From Elysia crispata (lineage: Eukaryota > Mollusca > Gastropoda > Plakobranchidae), in contig JAWDGP010002489.1 of the NCBI GenBank assembly GCA_033675545.1, positions 979,501-1,043,500 on the forward strand: a stretch of 64,000 nt of DNA. Direction: 5' to 3'. The position numbers and the translations under genes are program-made. The notes below the pieces were generated by a model. That model did no database searches. It was not told the origin of the DNA and worked only from the letters and a program-made list of their open reading frames with translations. Positions 22,431-37,110 of this stretch are shown here, one piece after another; positions within the stretch are counted from its first letter, which is position 1, and every line of letters begins with the position of its first letter.

Positions 22431-23664
22431 AACCGTCTCATAAATATTAACTAACTTTAGCAAAGATAATTGCAAGAAAAGACAAAGGTAACCACAGCGT
22501 GGACACAAGCATGTCCCTAATCCCTTTCTTTACAGCATGATATCCCAACAAATGTTTTCTTTTCCTTAATGATTATAAAGAACAAAGTATATAATGCTGA
22601 GAGTCTCGTCCAAGCTCGAGCGTGAGGTATTGAAAACCACAGAGGATTTCCACAAAAGAGAAATGATTCTCTCTTAACACTCCTGAACAGTAAAGAGATC
22701 TTCACAACTAGGTGGCAATAGGAAAATCTTTTCTCTATACGCTGGGAACAATCAGGAAAGGGCTATGAAAATGAAAAGAATATTGATTCTAAGGCAAAAT
22801 TTCTCTCCCTCTCTCCCTCCACCCCTACCTTATCCCTGAATTATAACATATTCTATAATTAAAAATGGTCCTTTCCTTTGCTCTATCTTCAGATTTGTGC
22901 TTCACACTTCAGGATTCCTTTTGAAATTTTCCTAAATCTTTTATGGAAACAATGCTGCTCATACAACAACCACTTCGGTCATTGACTGATTTCAACGCTC
23001 GGTCGAGTTCATCGGCAAGTGGACGCACTATTGATACACGCATAATTATTCTGTTATAGATCTAGTAGCAACCATTGTTAATTTTTGCAAAAGCTAGAAA
23101 CGTGTTTATTATTTTCTCACCATGTCATAAAAGGGAATTGAAAAACACGCGCAAGTTAATGAAGAGGTAAAAAGTAAACGCCGATATAAAAGAAAAATTT
23201 AATATCGCCGCCTTCCTTACTTTACTTTTTTCCTTTGATCGCCTCTATAGATCCCATTCTTAGTCACAATATGACGCCTTGGGTTATAAGTGGTTAAATA
23301 TTTTTTTTTCTTTTGACTAGAGCAGCTTATAATACTTTTGGTTAGGTGAAAAAAGAGTTTATTTCTACTGGTAACAAACGATTTAATATTGTTATTCGCT
23401 TTAATTTTTTTAAACGCATAAACATAATAAAGAAATAAATTGGTTTTCTTAGCACTGAGGCAGTTTTCTTTGCTCCCATTCAATAGCATCAAACAAATAG
23501 TTCTTTAAAAGCTGAGGTACAATTTTTTATATAAAACCGTAAATATTGTTTTGTTATCCTCATATAGAATCTCTAAGCCAATTATAAAAATGGAAATTTA
23601 TGGATAAAATTCTAATGTATGAATGACACAAGCAGCGGAAAAAATTGTACAATAAATTTGAGTT

Positions 23665-23666
<2 letters not shown>
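22427..23666. other. Non-coding stretch, nothing recognised
   Basis: No exon, RNA gene or mobile element supported. Confidence 0.45.
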
Positions 23667-23726
<60 letters not shown>

Positions 23727-23991
23727 TAGATGGCTATAATAAAGAATTTTATGGTAAATATGAGAAAAAGATGCAGATTCAATATATAGAATTTTATGGT
23801 AAAAAAACTCCATGCTCCTTCGTAGATTTTTGGTATTGATTGTCGAAATAAAGATTTTGCTATGAACTTCTGTTGTATAGAGAGGAATAAAACAATGCAG
23901 CATTAGAGGGATTACTTGATTGTCTGATATAACCTGTGGTCTCAAGAAAATATGAAAAAGTAAGCAAGGAAAATTATGGAGGGGAGAGAGA

Positions 23992-24065
<74 letters not shown>
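23667..24065. repeat. Two (GA)n microsatellites
   Basis: GA runs at about 23667-23718 (ending in a G run) and 23984-24065. Confidence 0.97.
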
Positions 24066-24069
<4 letters not shown>

Positions 24070-26053
24070 TCTAAGATATGGGCCTTTATTTTTCTAAGAT
24101 TGTTTCTAATACATGCATAGATTACATAAAATAGATAGTGCCATAAATCGTTTGTATATAATTTCAGAAAAACAGAAAGATATTTTGGAGATTAGAAGTT
24201 TACAAAGACGAATAGATAGAGAAATAGAAGGTTCTATAACTCGATCAAAAGTATTGTATTAATTCTTAATTCACAAAAACTTTCAATCACTCCATGATTA
24301 AAAAAAAAACCATGACCTTTAAAAAATTAATGACCTTTTACAGTATTGTAATAATTATTGTAAAAGTATTATATAGCTGTTGCTCTGACTCTTGTTAATA
24401 TCCTAATTGATCAAGCTTCCACAACTATCACTGCCACTATTACCACCACCACCAGCACTATCGCAACCGCTTGTCTTATCTTACCACTAGTACTACCACC
24501 ATCAACTCAAATCGTTTGAAGTTTGAAATTAAGACACACTTTCAGGAATTTTATCTAACATTTGGCTCAGGTTGGGTTTGTTTTTTAGATACATGAGATC
24601 GTTTTTAGAAAATTTAGTAAAAAAAATAATTTTACTTTTAAGAATTTTTATTTAGCTTAAATAAACTTCGTATTGTGGATAACTATTTGTTGCCTTATCT
24701 CTGTCGCGGCTCCCTAGTTACTTTTGATTTTATGCATTAGGCGGATTCTGTACCAAAAAGCCTGATAGTCCTATATTATCTTTCTAACCCTTTTAAGAAA
24801 ATACAATAGGCTTAGGTAATTGAGCTACATCGACGCATATGAAGTAATTGAGTTTTTTTCCTTAAGCTCCTTGCCAATCCTGAATACAAGCAGACGCATT
24901 TAAAGATTAAGTATTCTCTCGATAATATGATATTATGTTGTTGTAACGAATATCGAACAATTTGCAACGCAACATTTTCTTTTGTAACTTCCGTTGGCGT
25001 AGGTGTAGAATGTAGGATCTCGCTGAGAACTTACGGTAGCTTAGTCTACTTGAAATTCAAGGCCATTGTTGTAATAAAATTAAAGAAATATTTCGTGAGA
25101 ATAAATGGAAATCAGTAAGAATAAGTTTTACTATAGTCATCGAATAAATAATTTTATTTAAATAGCGCGACTGTACGGGTTTTTTTTCCATACATGACAT
25201 AAAAAATATTTTAAAATGTATGCTTTTGGACAAAAATTAACATTTAGAAAGTTTTTCAATTTCTTTTCATCGAATGTGATATAAAGTCAGGAGGGGTCTA
25301 CTTTTTTTATTTTGAAGTTTTAGAATTTTTTAAAATCCTTATTGTTTGGATAGGATCCAGTTTTAGACAAGCAGAAACAAAATGAAGATAAAAAGATTTT
25401 TCATTTATAATTTGCAGTCTGAATAATTCAGTGGCTATGATAGTCAATATTTGTAAGTTAACTTGAAACATATTTAGCAAAAAGTGTCATGAATCAAACC
25501 CATTTTCCATTACCTTTTGAGATATAACTTCTTTTAACTTGTTATAACTTCAGCATATAAATATCGATCTCCAAGCCCCTATTACGTCACATTGTCAGCC
25601 TGACAGGACCCACATTAGGGCAGGATAAAGAACAGAGGGAAGAAAATGTAAACGGTCCATAAGCGTTGAACGATTGGGTTTATCATCCAACAAAAGTACC
25701 AAAGCTGTACTTCGTCAAAGCTACTTTCACGAGTGTCTAGATAAATATATATTGTCAATAAACACAGGTTGTGAGTTGATAAGCATAATCATCGGACTGT
25801 TGGAATGGCAGAAAACTTGTATACCTATAATTACTCACATAAAAGGGAGCCGCCAGTTTACAAGTTGTTCGCAAATCCTTTAGAAAACCAATATAAATAT
25901 GTAAGATGTTCAAAAAATTCACTCAAAGTTTTCTTTTTAGACTTATACTATAAATCATGTAATTCTGTTAAAACCGCACTTAAAGATCTTTCTTCAAGCT
26001 TTAAGCTATGTGGTATCGGTCAAAGAGAACCTAAATGGGTTCTCTGGCTGTAT

Positions 26054-26056
<3 letters not shown>
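24066..26056. other. Non-coding stretch, nothing recognised
   Basis: Includes a frame near 25805-26040 that runs into a CT repeat. It lacks splice sites or a recognisable domain and was not called. Confidence 0.45.
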
Positions 26057-26130
<74 letters not shown>

Positions 26131-26140
26131 TTCTCTATAT
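26057..26140. repeat. (CT)n microsatellite
   Basis: About 40 CT units with a few TTCT interruptions. Confidence 0.97.
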
Positions 26141-26574
26141 TGATGGAACTGTCTTTACGTGATTTTTTAAAGGGCTGGCCATAAACCTCCACCTATGCGA
26201 GTATTAAAAAGGATCTTGAAAAGATTGGGTTTTGGGCTTTTACAAAAATAGCTCAAGCAATTTTTCTATTCCTTTTTCCGTTGGATTCCAACCACTTGAT
26301 ATGATAATAGTGATTTTTTATCCCTTCATATTTTTTTATTTTAGTTTGAGAGGTGAGAGGTAAAATAATTTAAGAAATGAAACTTTTTTTACAATACTCG
26401 CAGGCGATCCTTTCCTCAGCTTAAGGGAATTAAATATAGATCTACCACTCATGTTTATGTTAGCTATTGAAATTGAACATCAACTCTGAAAATTCACGTA
26501 AACTTTTTCTTCCATTTGAAGATATTGAGGAACTCTCAATACACATGAACATGAATATTAAGTAATTAACTTAC

Positions 26575-26720
26575 CTGCAGACAACTTCACACTGGCATGT
26601 TCCCAGATCTAGATTTTGGTCTAATTCTAACCCGGCCTGTTTTCACCGTAAGTCTGTTCCGAATGTTCAGCCCTTTCTCGAGACAAGTGGAGGCCTCCTT
26701 GCTATGCCAGAGTTACTTCA
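26575..26720 (-). other. Candidate non-coding 5' exon (minus strand)
   Basis: A near-consensus donor TCTGCAG|GTAAGTTAA has its last exon base at 26575. The sequence upstream on the minus strand is more GC-rich and CpG-containing than its surroundings, as expected of a first exon. In the frame leading to the SHIPPO ATG it carries a TGA, so it would be 5' UTR. The next gene downstream on this strand is SHIPPO, 10.8 kb away, whose ATG sits next to a possible acceptor. The 5' limit is arbitrary. The link is inference only. Confidence 0.25.
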
Positions 26721-27110
26721 ACGGAGGGTCCTCGGTGAAAAGGCGAGATCGAAATATAATCGATAATCTCTTTTCGATTTCACTTAGCTCGTGTATCTCC
26801 GTAACCTGTCCTAACTCTGACCTAAAAGTTTTTGCATTATATTTGTTCGTGTTATGGTTGCACGTTATAGAGAGGAGAACGGTGTTACTGTACATGTCAG
26901 AGTTTTTTTTTTTTTTTTTTTGGGACGAGGGGGGTTGGGGAGTGCGGGAGAGAAATGATCGTGCTTTGGAGACGAGAAGAGGAGCTGTCCCATTCTTTCT
27001 TTTTTCTATTTCAAACCGAAAAAAAAAAAAAGAAAATTGTTACCAGAGTTATAAATATCGAGAAAAGAGACAAAAAGTATGATTGAAAGAATACAATTGT
27101 AATCATATTA

Positions 27111-27151
<41 letters not shown>
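27111..27151. repeat. (TA)n microsatellite
   Basis: About 19 TA units. Confidence 0.95.
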
Positions 27152-27157
<6 letters not shown>

Positions 27158-29519
27158 AACAAGAGTCTCCCCTTTATGAAAGAAACATACTTTCAACGAA
27201 AAATAGTAGATGATCTATCAAAAATCGTATCCTTGGCATTCATATATTATAACTTGTGAACCTTTCAAAGAAATCTACTCGAGCATTTTGGTTAATTAGG
27301 TAAAGTTATCCCCTGAAGTATTTTCCCCTGTCCTCTTCACAAAGCGGGAGATAAGAGGTCTTCCCTCATTTGCGTTAGTTCCTAACACCTTGCCTCCCTT
27401 GGATATTTTAACTTGAGAACGGTGAGTGAAAAAGAGCAAATGAGAAAAATTTTTTTTAATGTTGGGTATCTGGATCTAAAATTCAAGCAGAAGAAAAATA
27501 ATCTAAGACACTGTAGTATGTTTATTTATTCGACGGTAAGTTTAGTATTTAAACGTAACTAGCCTCTACTAATTTGCTCTAATCATATTGCAAATAGTCC
27601 AACCGCATGCCCAATCCACTTAACGAATTTGAAGAGAATTTTTCTCTTTCTTACTGTTTTTGCACTCTGAACAACATAGCACCAAATCATTTAAAGGCTA
27701 GATCTTAGAAAAAACTCCATGGACCATCAACATAATGCAAATAATGAAACAAATGCAAATGTTAGCTTTGATGGAAATATTAGAAGTATCAATTTTATTT
27801 ACATGGACATACTTATCACAGAAATACATAAAATGTAAGACAAAAAAAATATACAAAAAATGAAACGATTTCATTACAAATTACAATTGCAAATTAACTC
27901 CAAAGCTTCTCTTGTTTACAATCTTTTTCTTCTTAACCAACAGAAGAAGAAAACACAGTTTTATATTCATGATCATCCCCTTTACGTCAGGAATATGTGC
28001 ATCTTTCTCTATCATCCATTAGACCCAAATCCTCCATGTGATCCAATCAAATAAAAACATCCCTAATTCTATAGAAAAGATTAGGTAATTAATAACTAAG
28101 AACAACCATAGACGACACAATTAGATTGGGATGGACGCATTATCGACTCCGTGTGACTGGGAAAAGGTTAAGTGCCTTGACCTTGACTCTTAAAATAAAA
28201 TCAGAGAAATTTTTAACATAAAAACAGTTAGGATTGTTGATCGGGAACTTGATTGGGAAATCAGGAGGCCGTGAGTCTGGGAGACGAGCTCAGTATCCAA
28301 TATAATTAAGCAAATTAGCTTCAAAATAAATAGTAACATTCACAAATCAAAACAAAAAAAATGTGAAACATATAACTTTAAGTAACATATAAATAGTTTA
28401 CATTAGAATAATTATTTTAAAAATGAATAAACTAATATTAAGAAAAAAATAACATAAACACTATTTACCAGCTAAGCGTATGGACAAAATAATAATAAAA
28501 AAGGTATACGGGATAAAATATATAAAAGTATGATCATTCAAGAAAGTTTGCTATGGTTTTGTAATACAATTTCTAGCTTTTTTCATGATTTACATATAAT
28601 TTTAAAATTTGGAAATATTATAAGGCTCGAAACTTCCTTTTTACCGGTTTTGAATATGAGGCCACAATATTAAAAGCCTGCTGTTAGCACCAGATGCGTC
28701 GAATGGACATTGCTATTTTTGTTACTTGCACTGGAAATAATATTGAAACTCATTTGGAAAAACTAAGAGTACATATTGAAGGCTTTTTTTTTTTTATAAT
28801 TAAAGCCAAATTGTTCGATTTTAAGTAACAAGACAGATGAAAAGTGTATTGAACGTACAAACGGTATTCAGTGGTATATTATTAAATCATTATGCAAATT
28901 ATTAATATGGCAAAGAGCATTTCAGTATATCAGTGAAATCTGTTGACGCAAGATGAGGGAGATACATAATAGCCTTAGGTTAGGGCCCATTGCTTTTGAG
29001 AACTGAGACTCGTACAATATCACAGCGATTTCTCAGTTCATAGTTGGAAGTCATGAACTTAACAATAAATTGTTATTAGCGTATCACACAATAACGTTTG
29101 CAAGACGGTACAGCGGTGTGAAACTTATAGTAAAAAAGTGGAAACAAAACACGAACATGGTAAAAAATATTACAATAAAATTAAACTAGCTTTGCTTAGA
29201 CTTTCAAAATGCTTCTGATTGTTGAATAGAACTCACGACTTCCAATAATGTGGCACAACTCTTCCAGAAATCGCATCCCCTACAGATCTTTTGAAATCAG
29301 CCTAAAAGTTTAAAATGACGCACAGGAAATAGATGCTGTTCCTAAGAATGGTCAGAAAGAGTAACGTGCCTTGAGTTTCCGACACTCATAGATCAAAACT
29401 GGATACACAGGCCTACTTCTCCACATTGAGAGATAATGGCCCCTGCTGTTCGCCTCCCTAGTAACGGCAGTAAAAACTACGAGTCCCTGGGCTTATAATC
29501 TACTGCAGCTGTTCGCCAC
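27152..29519. other. Non-coding stretch, nothing recognised
   Basis: AT-rich without supported exons or repeats. Confidence 0.5.
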
Positions 29520-29533
29520 CTCTCTCCCTCCCT

Positions 29534-29729
<196 letters not shown>

Positions 29730-29870
29730 GTTTCTTATCCCCAAGTAGTAAAATTGTTTGGAAAAAGCCTCGTGGTACTGACGAAATGGATGATACCCTC
29801 TGTAAACTGAAATTCATGGCACCTTATAAATTTAATTATCCAAATTCACTTTCACTTGAGGCAGAGACAC

Positions 29871-32416
<2,546 letters not shown>

Positions 32417-32463
<47 letters not shown>
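32417..32463. repeat. (CT)n microsatellite
   Basis: About 22 CT units, 85 bp downstream of the DED gene stop codon. Confidence 0.96.
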
Positions 32464-32469
<6 letters not shown>

Positions 32470-32548
32470 CTGTCTTAAAAAAAATCGATCCTTATTGATT
32501 TAAATCATTTCTATTTCCTTTCAATTACCGAGCCTTCTTCTACTCGTT

Positions 32549-33006
32549 TTACTTGTTTATTTTTCCACATCTTTCTCGCGAGCTCATAACTTTTTCAAAA
32601 TATGTCAACACTTCCCCTTCGCAGTAACGCTTTCCTTGAACCGCTTCACCTTCTGTGACATTCTCTTTTGAGACGGATAAGTCCTCTTTCTCAATTTTCA
32701 TTGAAGATCCAACTGGAATACCTTCGTTCCTCTCAGTAGACAGTGATTTAAACAGCGTCCATTTTTTCCTTTTACGCGATGCCTCCTTCTGTTGATCGCC
32801 AATGCGTGCCACCAAAGAGCGGAAGTAGTTCTCTTTTCTACGCCATTCGAGTGCCTCCTGGCGGGCCAGAGTGGCGTCTGCGCGTGACTCAAGGCAGCGA
32901 ACCTCGCTCTCTTCCATCAGACCTTGGAGGACTACACTGCGCTGATAGAGTATGTTCAGTTGTTCCATTGTGGCGGTTCCTTCTGGGGCAGAGCCTCGCC
33001 TTCGCA
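32549..33006 (-). CDS. DED gene, coding exon 6 (last)
   Basis: Acceptor CAATTCAG|TG (33008-33007), 458 nt ending in TAA. Codes residues 205-355: Glu/Arg-rich helical segment, basic patch, and an acidic/serine-rich tail. Confidence 0.85.
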
Positions 33007-33195
33007 CTGAATTGAAAGATATATATTGGATTGATGAAATAAATCGTCAAAATTTAAAGAAGAAAAAAACCGAAAAAGAAAAAGAAAAGAAAACCACCCA
33101 AAGAAAACAGTGAAATAAAATTATATCTTTTTCTGCAATTCAAACAATTCCGTGGTAAGCATAGTAGAGTAGAGAGTTGTTTTTAAAGAAAAGAT

Positions 33196-33293
<98 letters not shown>

Positions 33294-34626
33294 GGACAGA
33301 GAGAGAAACAAAGACAGAGAGAGACAGAGAGAGACAAAGACAGAGAGAGACAGAGAGAGACAAAGACAGAGAGAGAGAGAGAGAGAGAGAGAGTAAGAGA
33401 ATGAGAAACAAAGATGTCGAGGCAAAGTTAAACAGAAAGAAACACAAATAGAAAAAGAGAAAGAGGTGGAGGAGGGAAAAGGTTAAGAGCTGAATAGTGA
33501 TTGCACCAAAAGAAATACATACGTATTCAACATTAAAAGGACCAAGACACACAGTACTGCATTCGTCGCTCGTAAAGCTGAGCTTGTAAATATTTGCTAT
33601 CGCAGAAAAAAAAATATGAACAGTTTGCAACTCAACTTTCTTCTTAGTCGAATAAGAGCCCAGCGAAATAGGCCGGTTCTGCTGTTAGCTGGCCCATATC
33701 TTACAATTTAGACTGGGATCGATGAATTCCGAGTTATCTACGCCGATTCCGTCAACTCTCAGCGGACCAAAGAGTTCCTTGTGCTTTTTGAAAACCTCCT
33801 TGAAGGAATCAACCAAATTCTTATGAAGCATGAAGGTCAAGGTCAGGCTGCCACCGGGCTCGACTCCGCACAAGATTATGTTTTCCTGAAATGGCATAAG
33901 CAATAAATTTGAGATACGACCACTTATTATCAAAAGACATGTGGGTGTGTGTGTTTGGGGGGGGGGTGTTTATGTAAACAATGCTGTTTTTCATATTTTT
34001 ACCCATGCAGCAGTCTTGTTGAGCAAAAAAAAAAAAAAAATAAAAAACCCAATACCTACAAAATGACCTTCAAAGATCTCTTATTGCACACCCACACACA
34101 CACTCATATACACGAGTGACCCAATTCTTTCTATTGAAAAAAAGTTCGTGGAAATAATTATTTGCATTGATTTGGTTTTGCTTTAACTTCGCTCTTCACT
34201 CTGATTGTTGCCTAAAATTATATCCACGATCAGATTATCCGCCTGCAGCCAAGAATTGTTTGGTTTTTTTTTTCTTTTCATTTTTTTAATGTCTCTCTAT
34301 ATGCCTTTGAAACGCATACATTGAATCAATATGCGAATAGATAAAACAACTGAAGCCTTTCTTAAAAGTAAATTGAATGATAACGATAATAACAACATTA
34401 ACAACAATAATATAAATAACAAAAAATGAACGTGTGCTTTCGATTCTTAAAGTTTATACTGCAGACCATGAATTTAAGTACATTTTGAATCGTACAGGTA
34501 TTGATTATTTTTCACACCTCATTGACTCTTGATGCTTATTATGGTTTAAACTGACAGCAGAGCTGCTTAAAAATCTTTTCAATTTAGTAATTTCTTTGAG
34601 TAATTCGATCAATCTTGCCTTTTTTA

Positions 34627-34686
<60 letters not shown>

Positions 34687-36253
34687 CTCCTTTTTTTCCA
34701 TACATATTAATAACAAATCTTTTCCGTCCCTACCTGCGGAATAAAGAGCAGACGAGCCATGAGAGCTCTCAAAGACTCCAGATCAGACCGCTGATAGCTT
34801 TCCAAATTGCCTTCAACATGAAATTGAATGTGCAGGAAACCCTCTGCTGTTTTGTTTTGTTTGTTCAAAAGAAAAAATCAATTTTGAGACGCAATGATCT
34901 TTATTGAAACATGAAAAGTACTTAAAAGCCAGTTTCACTTATGAAATTCAAAACATAGCATTGTGGCTGTTTTTGTTTGGTTGTTAGACATAACAAACAT
35001 AGTCTTCCTTGTACACGCCATGAAACCTTAGACTTTTCTCACGACTCAGAAAGTAAGAGAAACTGCACTTCAAATGGCGAGGCTCTGAACAGTAAAGCCA
35101 AGGACGAGTTGGCAGGCTGGAGAAATATCTTTGTCATCGATTTACTAAAACAATGTTCGCACTTTATTTTACTTTTCTAGTGAAACTTTTTTTTTACTCT
35201 TTGCTGCTTACTTGATAGTCTGTCAACGTTTAGAATAATAAACCTGCTTTATTTTGCAAGCTTCTCTGCGTCAGAAATATACGCATTTGGGTCTCTTTTC
35301 TATCTATCGTTGTTTTCAGACAGGTTTTGTGTTATTCTTAAAATCAGCTTTCTGTTCGCCTTAAATAACTTTCGCAGAGTGACCCATGACTTTCCATATG
35401 GTGAGCTTTGCTACACTGTTGTTCGAAATAATAAATCAGATACTAACATGATGGCATTCTAAAATACAGTCCTACTTAATATGTTACTGCTTTTAAATTT
35501 TGAATTAATTTTGTATCATAAGTGATCTCTGAAAGAAAAAAAAAGCTTATTATCTTAAGATTGCTAAGCTCATAGCGGGAATAAATCTACCTGGTTCAGG
35601 ATCCGGGTGTGATGAAATGAAGAGTATCCCCAATCTGGCTTGCATAGTCTGCCGCCATTTTGCGAAGATCATCTCTTCCTATGTGGCACAAAAACGTCTG
35701 GCGTAAAATGTAGGGAGTTGCAGGGAGAGAGAAGTGAAAGAAGCAAAATGTTAAGGCAGAATACGATTTTTCATGATAGGGGTCCTTATTGTTTGTCTGT
35801 TTTTGGCGAGGGAAAATCTTCGAAAGAATGCTTCAAAACGAAACCGCCTAAATAAGGTAAATGTTCAAAGAGAACAACTGGCAGAAAATTATATTAAGAT
35901 TCATTAATTTACATATCTCAAACGAAAAGGCTGCTAGAGACACGTTTTACTCTCTGCAATATTCTCTGTCATATTCCATTTTGTAATTGTGAAATACTTT
36001 GCCTCTGAGCTTGGTGAAATCATCTTAGTATTGTGAAAGTTTTGTGCAGGAACCAAACGAGCCAACATTAAAGTTTATCATTCATTAGATGAATGCTGTC
36101 ACAAAAGAGCTCAAGCTATCTAGGATTACATTTCTTGATAGCTTGAGCTCTTTTGTGACAGGAAACAACAAAGACAACATAGCCTTACTGCGGATGACGG
36201 AAGATAGGGACAGGTGGAGAATCATGATCGCCGATGTCTATTCCAGACAGGGC

Positions 36254-36332
<79 letters not shown>

Positions 36333-37023
36333 AGAGAGATGAATGCATAGCTCATAGCTTACAGCTCGCGACTCACCTCCGATCCCAGCCCATTCCCCAA
36401 ACTGTATTAGTACACAAATTTGCAACGTATTCGTACTTACTTGGAGGAGCAGCAAGTTATCTCTATCAATTATCCTCCTCTCTTTTAGATACTGGAAGAA
36501 AGTTTCTGGTGTGGTAAGAGTGTCGCTGACACGTCGTGACACATGATTAAAAGCTGTAATTAAAGGAAATAAAGTTAAAAAAGGGGTGCTGAAAACATTG
36601 CGTTTCGTGGTATTTCCAGAGCAAAAGACGTTCTTAAATAGTTATGATACTGAATTTTGACTTTTTTTTATCATTCACATAATGTCTATGAGCTATCCAT
36701 TTTGTTCTGAGACTTCGACTTTTTAAAAAAAATATTACATATTTTTTTGGCTTCTAGAGAAAGCTAGAAGTTATAGTTTGCTTGACCAAATAAATAAATA
36801 ACGCTTACTTTCACCTGAAAAAGATCTAATCAGATGTTGCATGCGTGTAAATGTAAATTTGAGGTTATCAAAGGGGTGAATATTGTGCTGACATATTCCT
36901 GTATAGATAATATCTCAGGTTATACACTTATGACGTAATGACTGCCGTCCAGTCATCTACACACATTGCTCAATGAAGGTGTTGAATTTGTTTTATTTTG
37001 TTCATCGCATAGTTTTTCTAATA

Positions 37024-37110
<87 letters not shown>

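Noticed and set aside
26597-27082. 161-codon plus-strand frame
   Set aside because: Ends in poly-Phe and Lys runs, shows no domain and overlaps low-complexity DNA.
35595-35697. Alternative frame across DED exon 3 (DDLRKMAADYASQIGD…)
   Set aside because: It reads well but ends in TGA before the donor and does not match the phases of exons 2 and 4.
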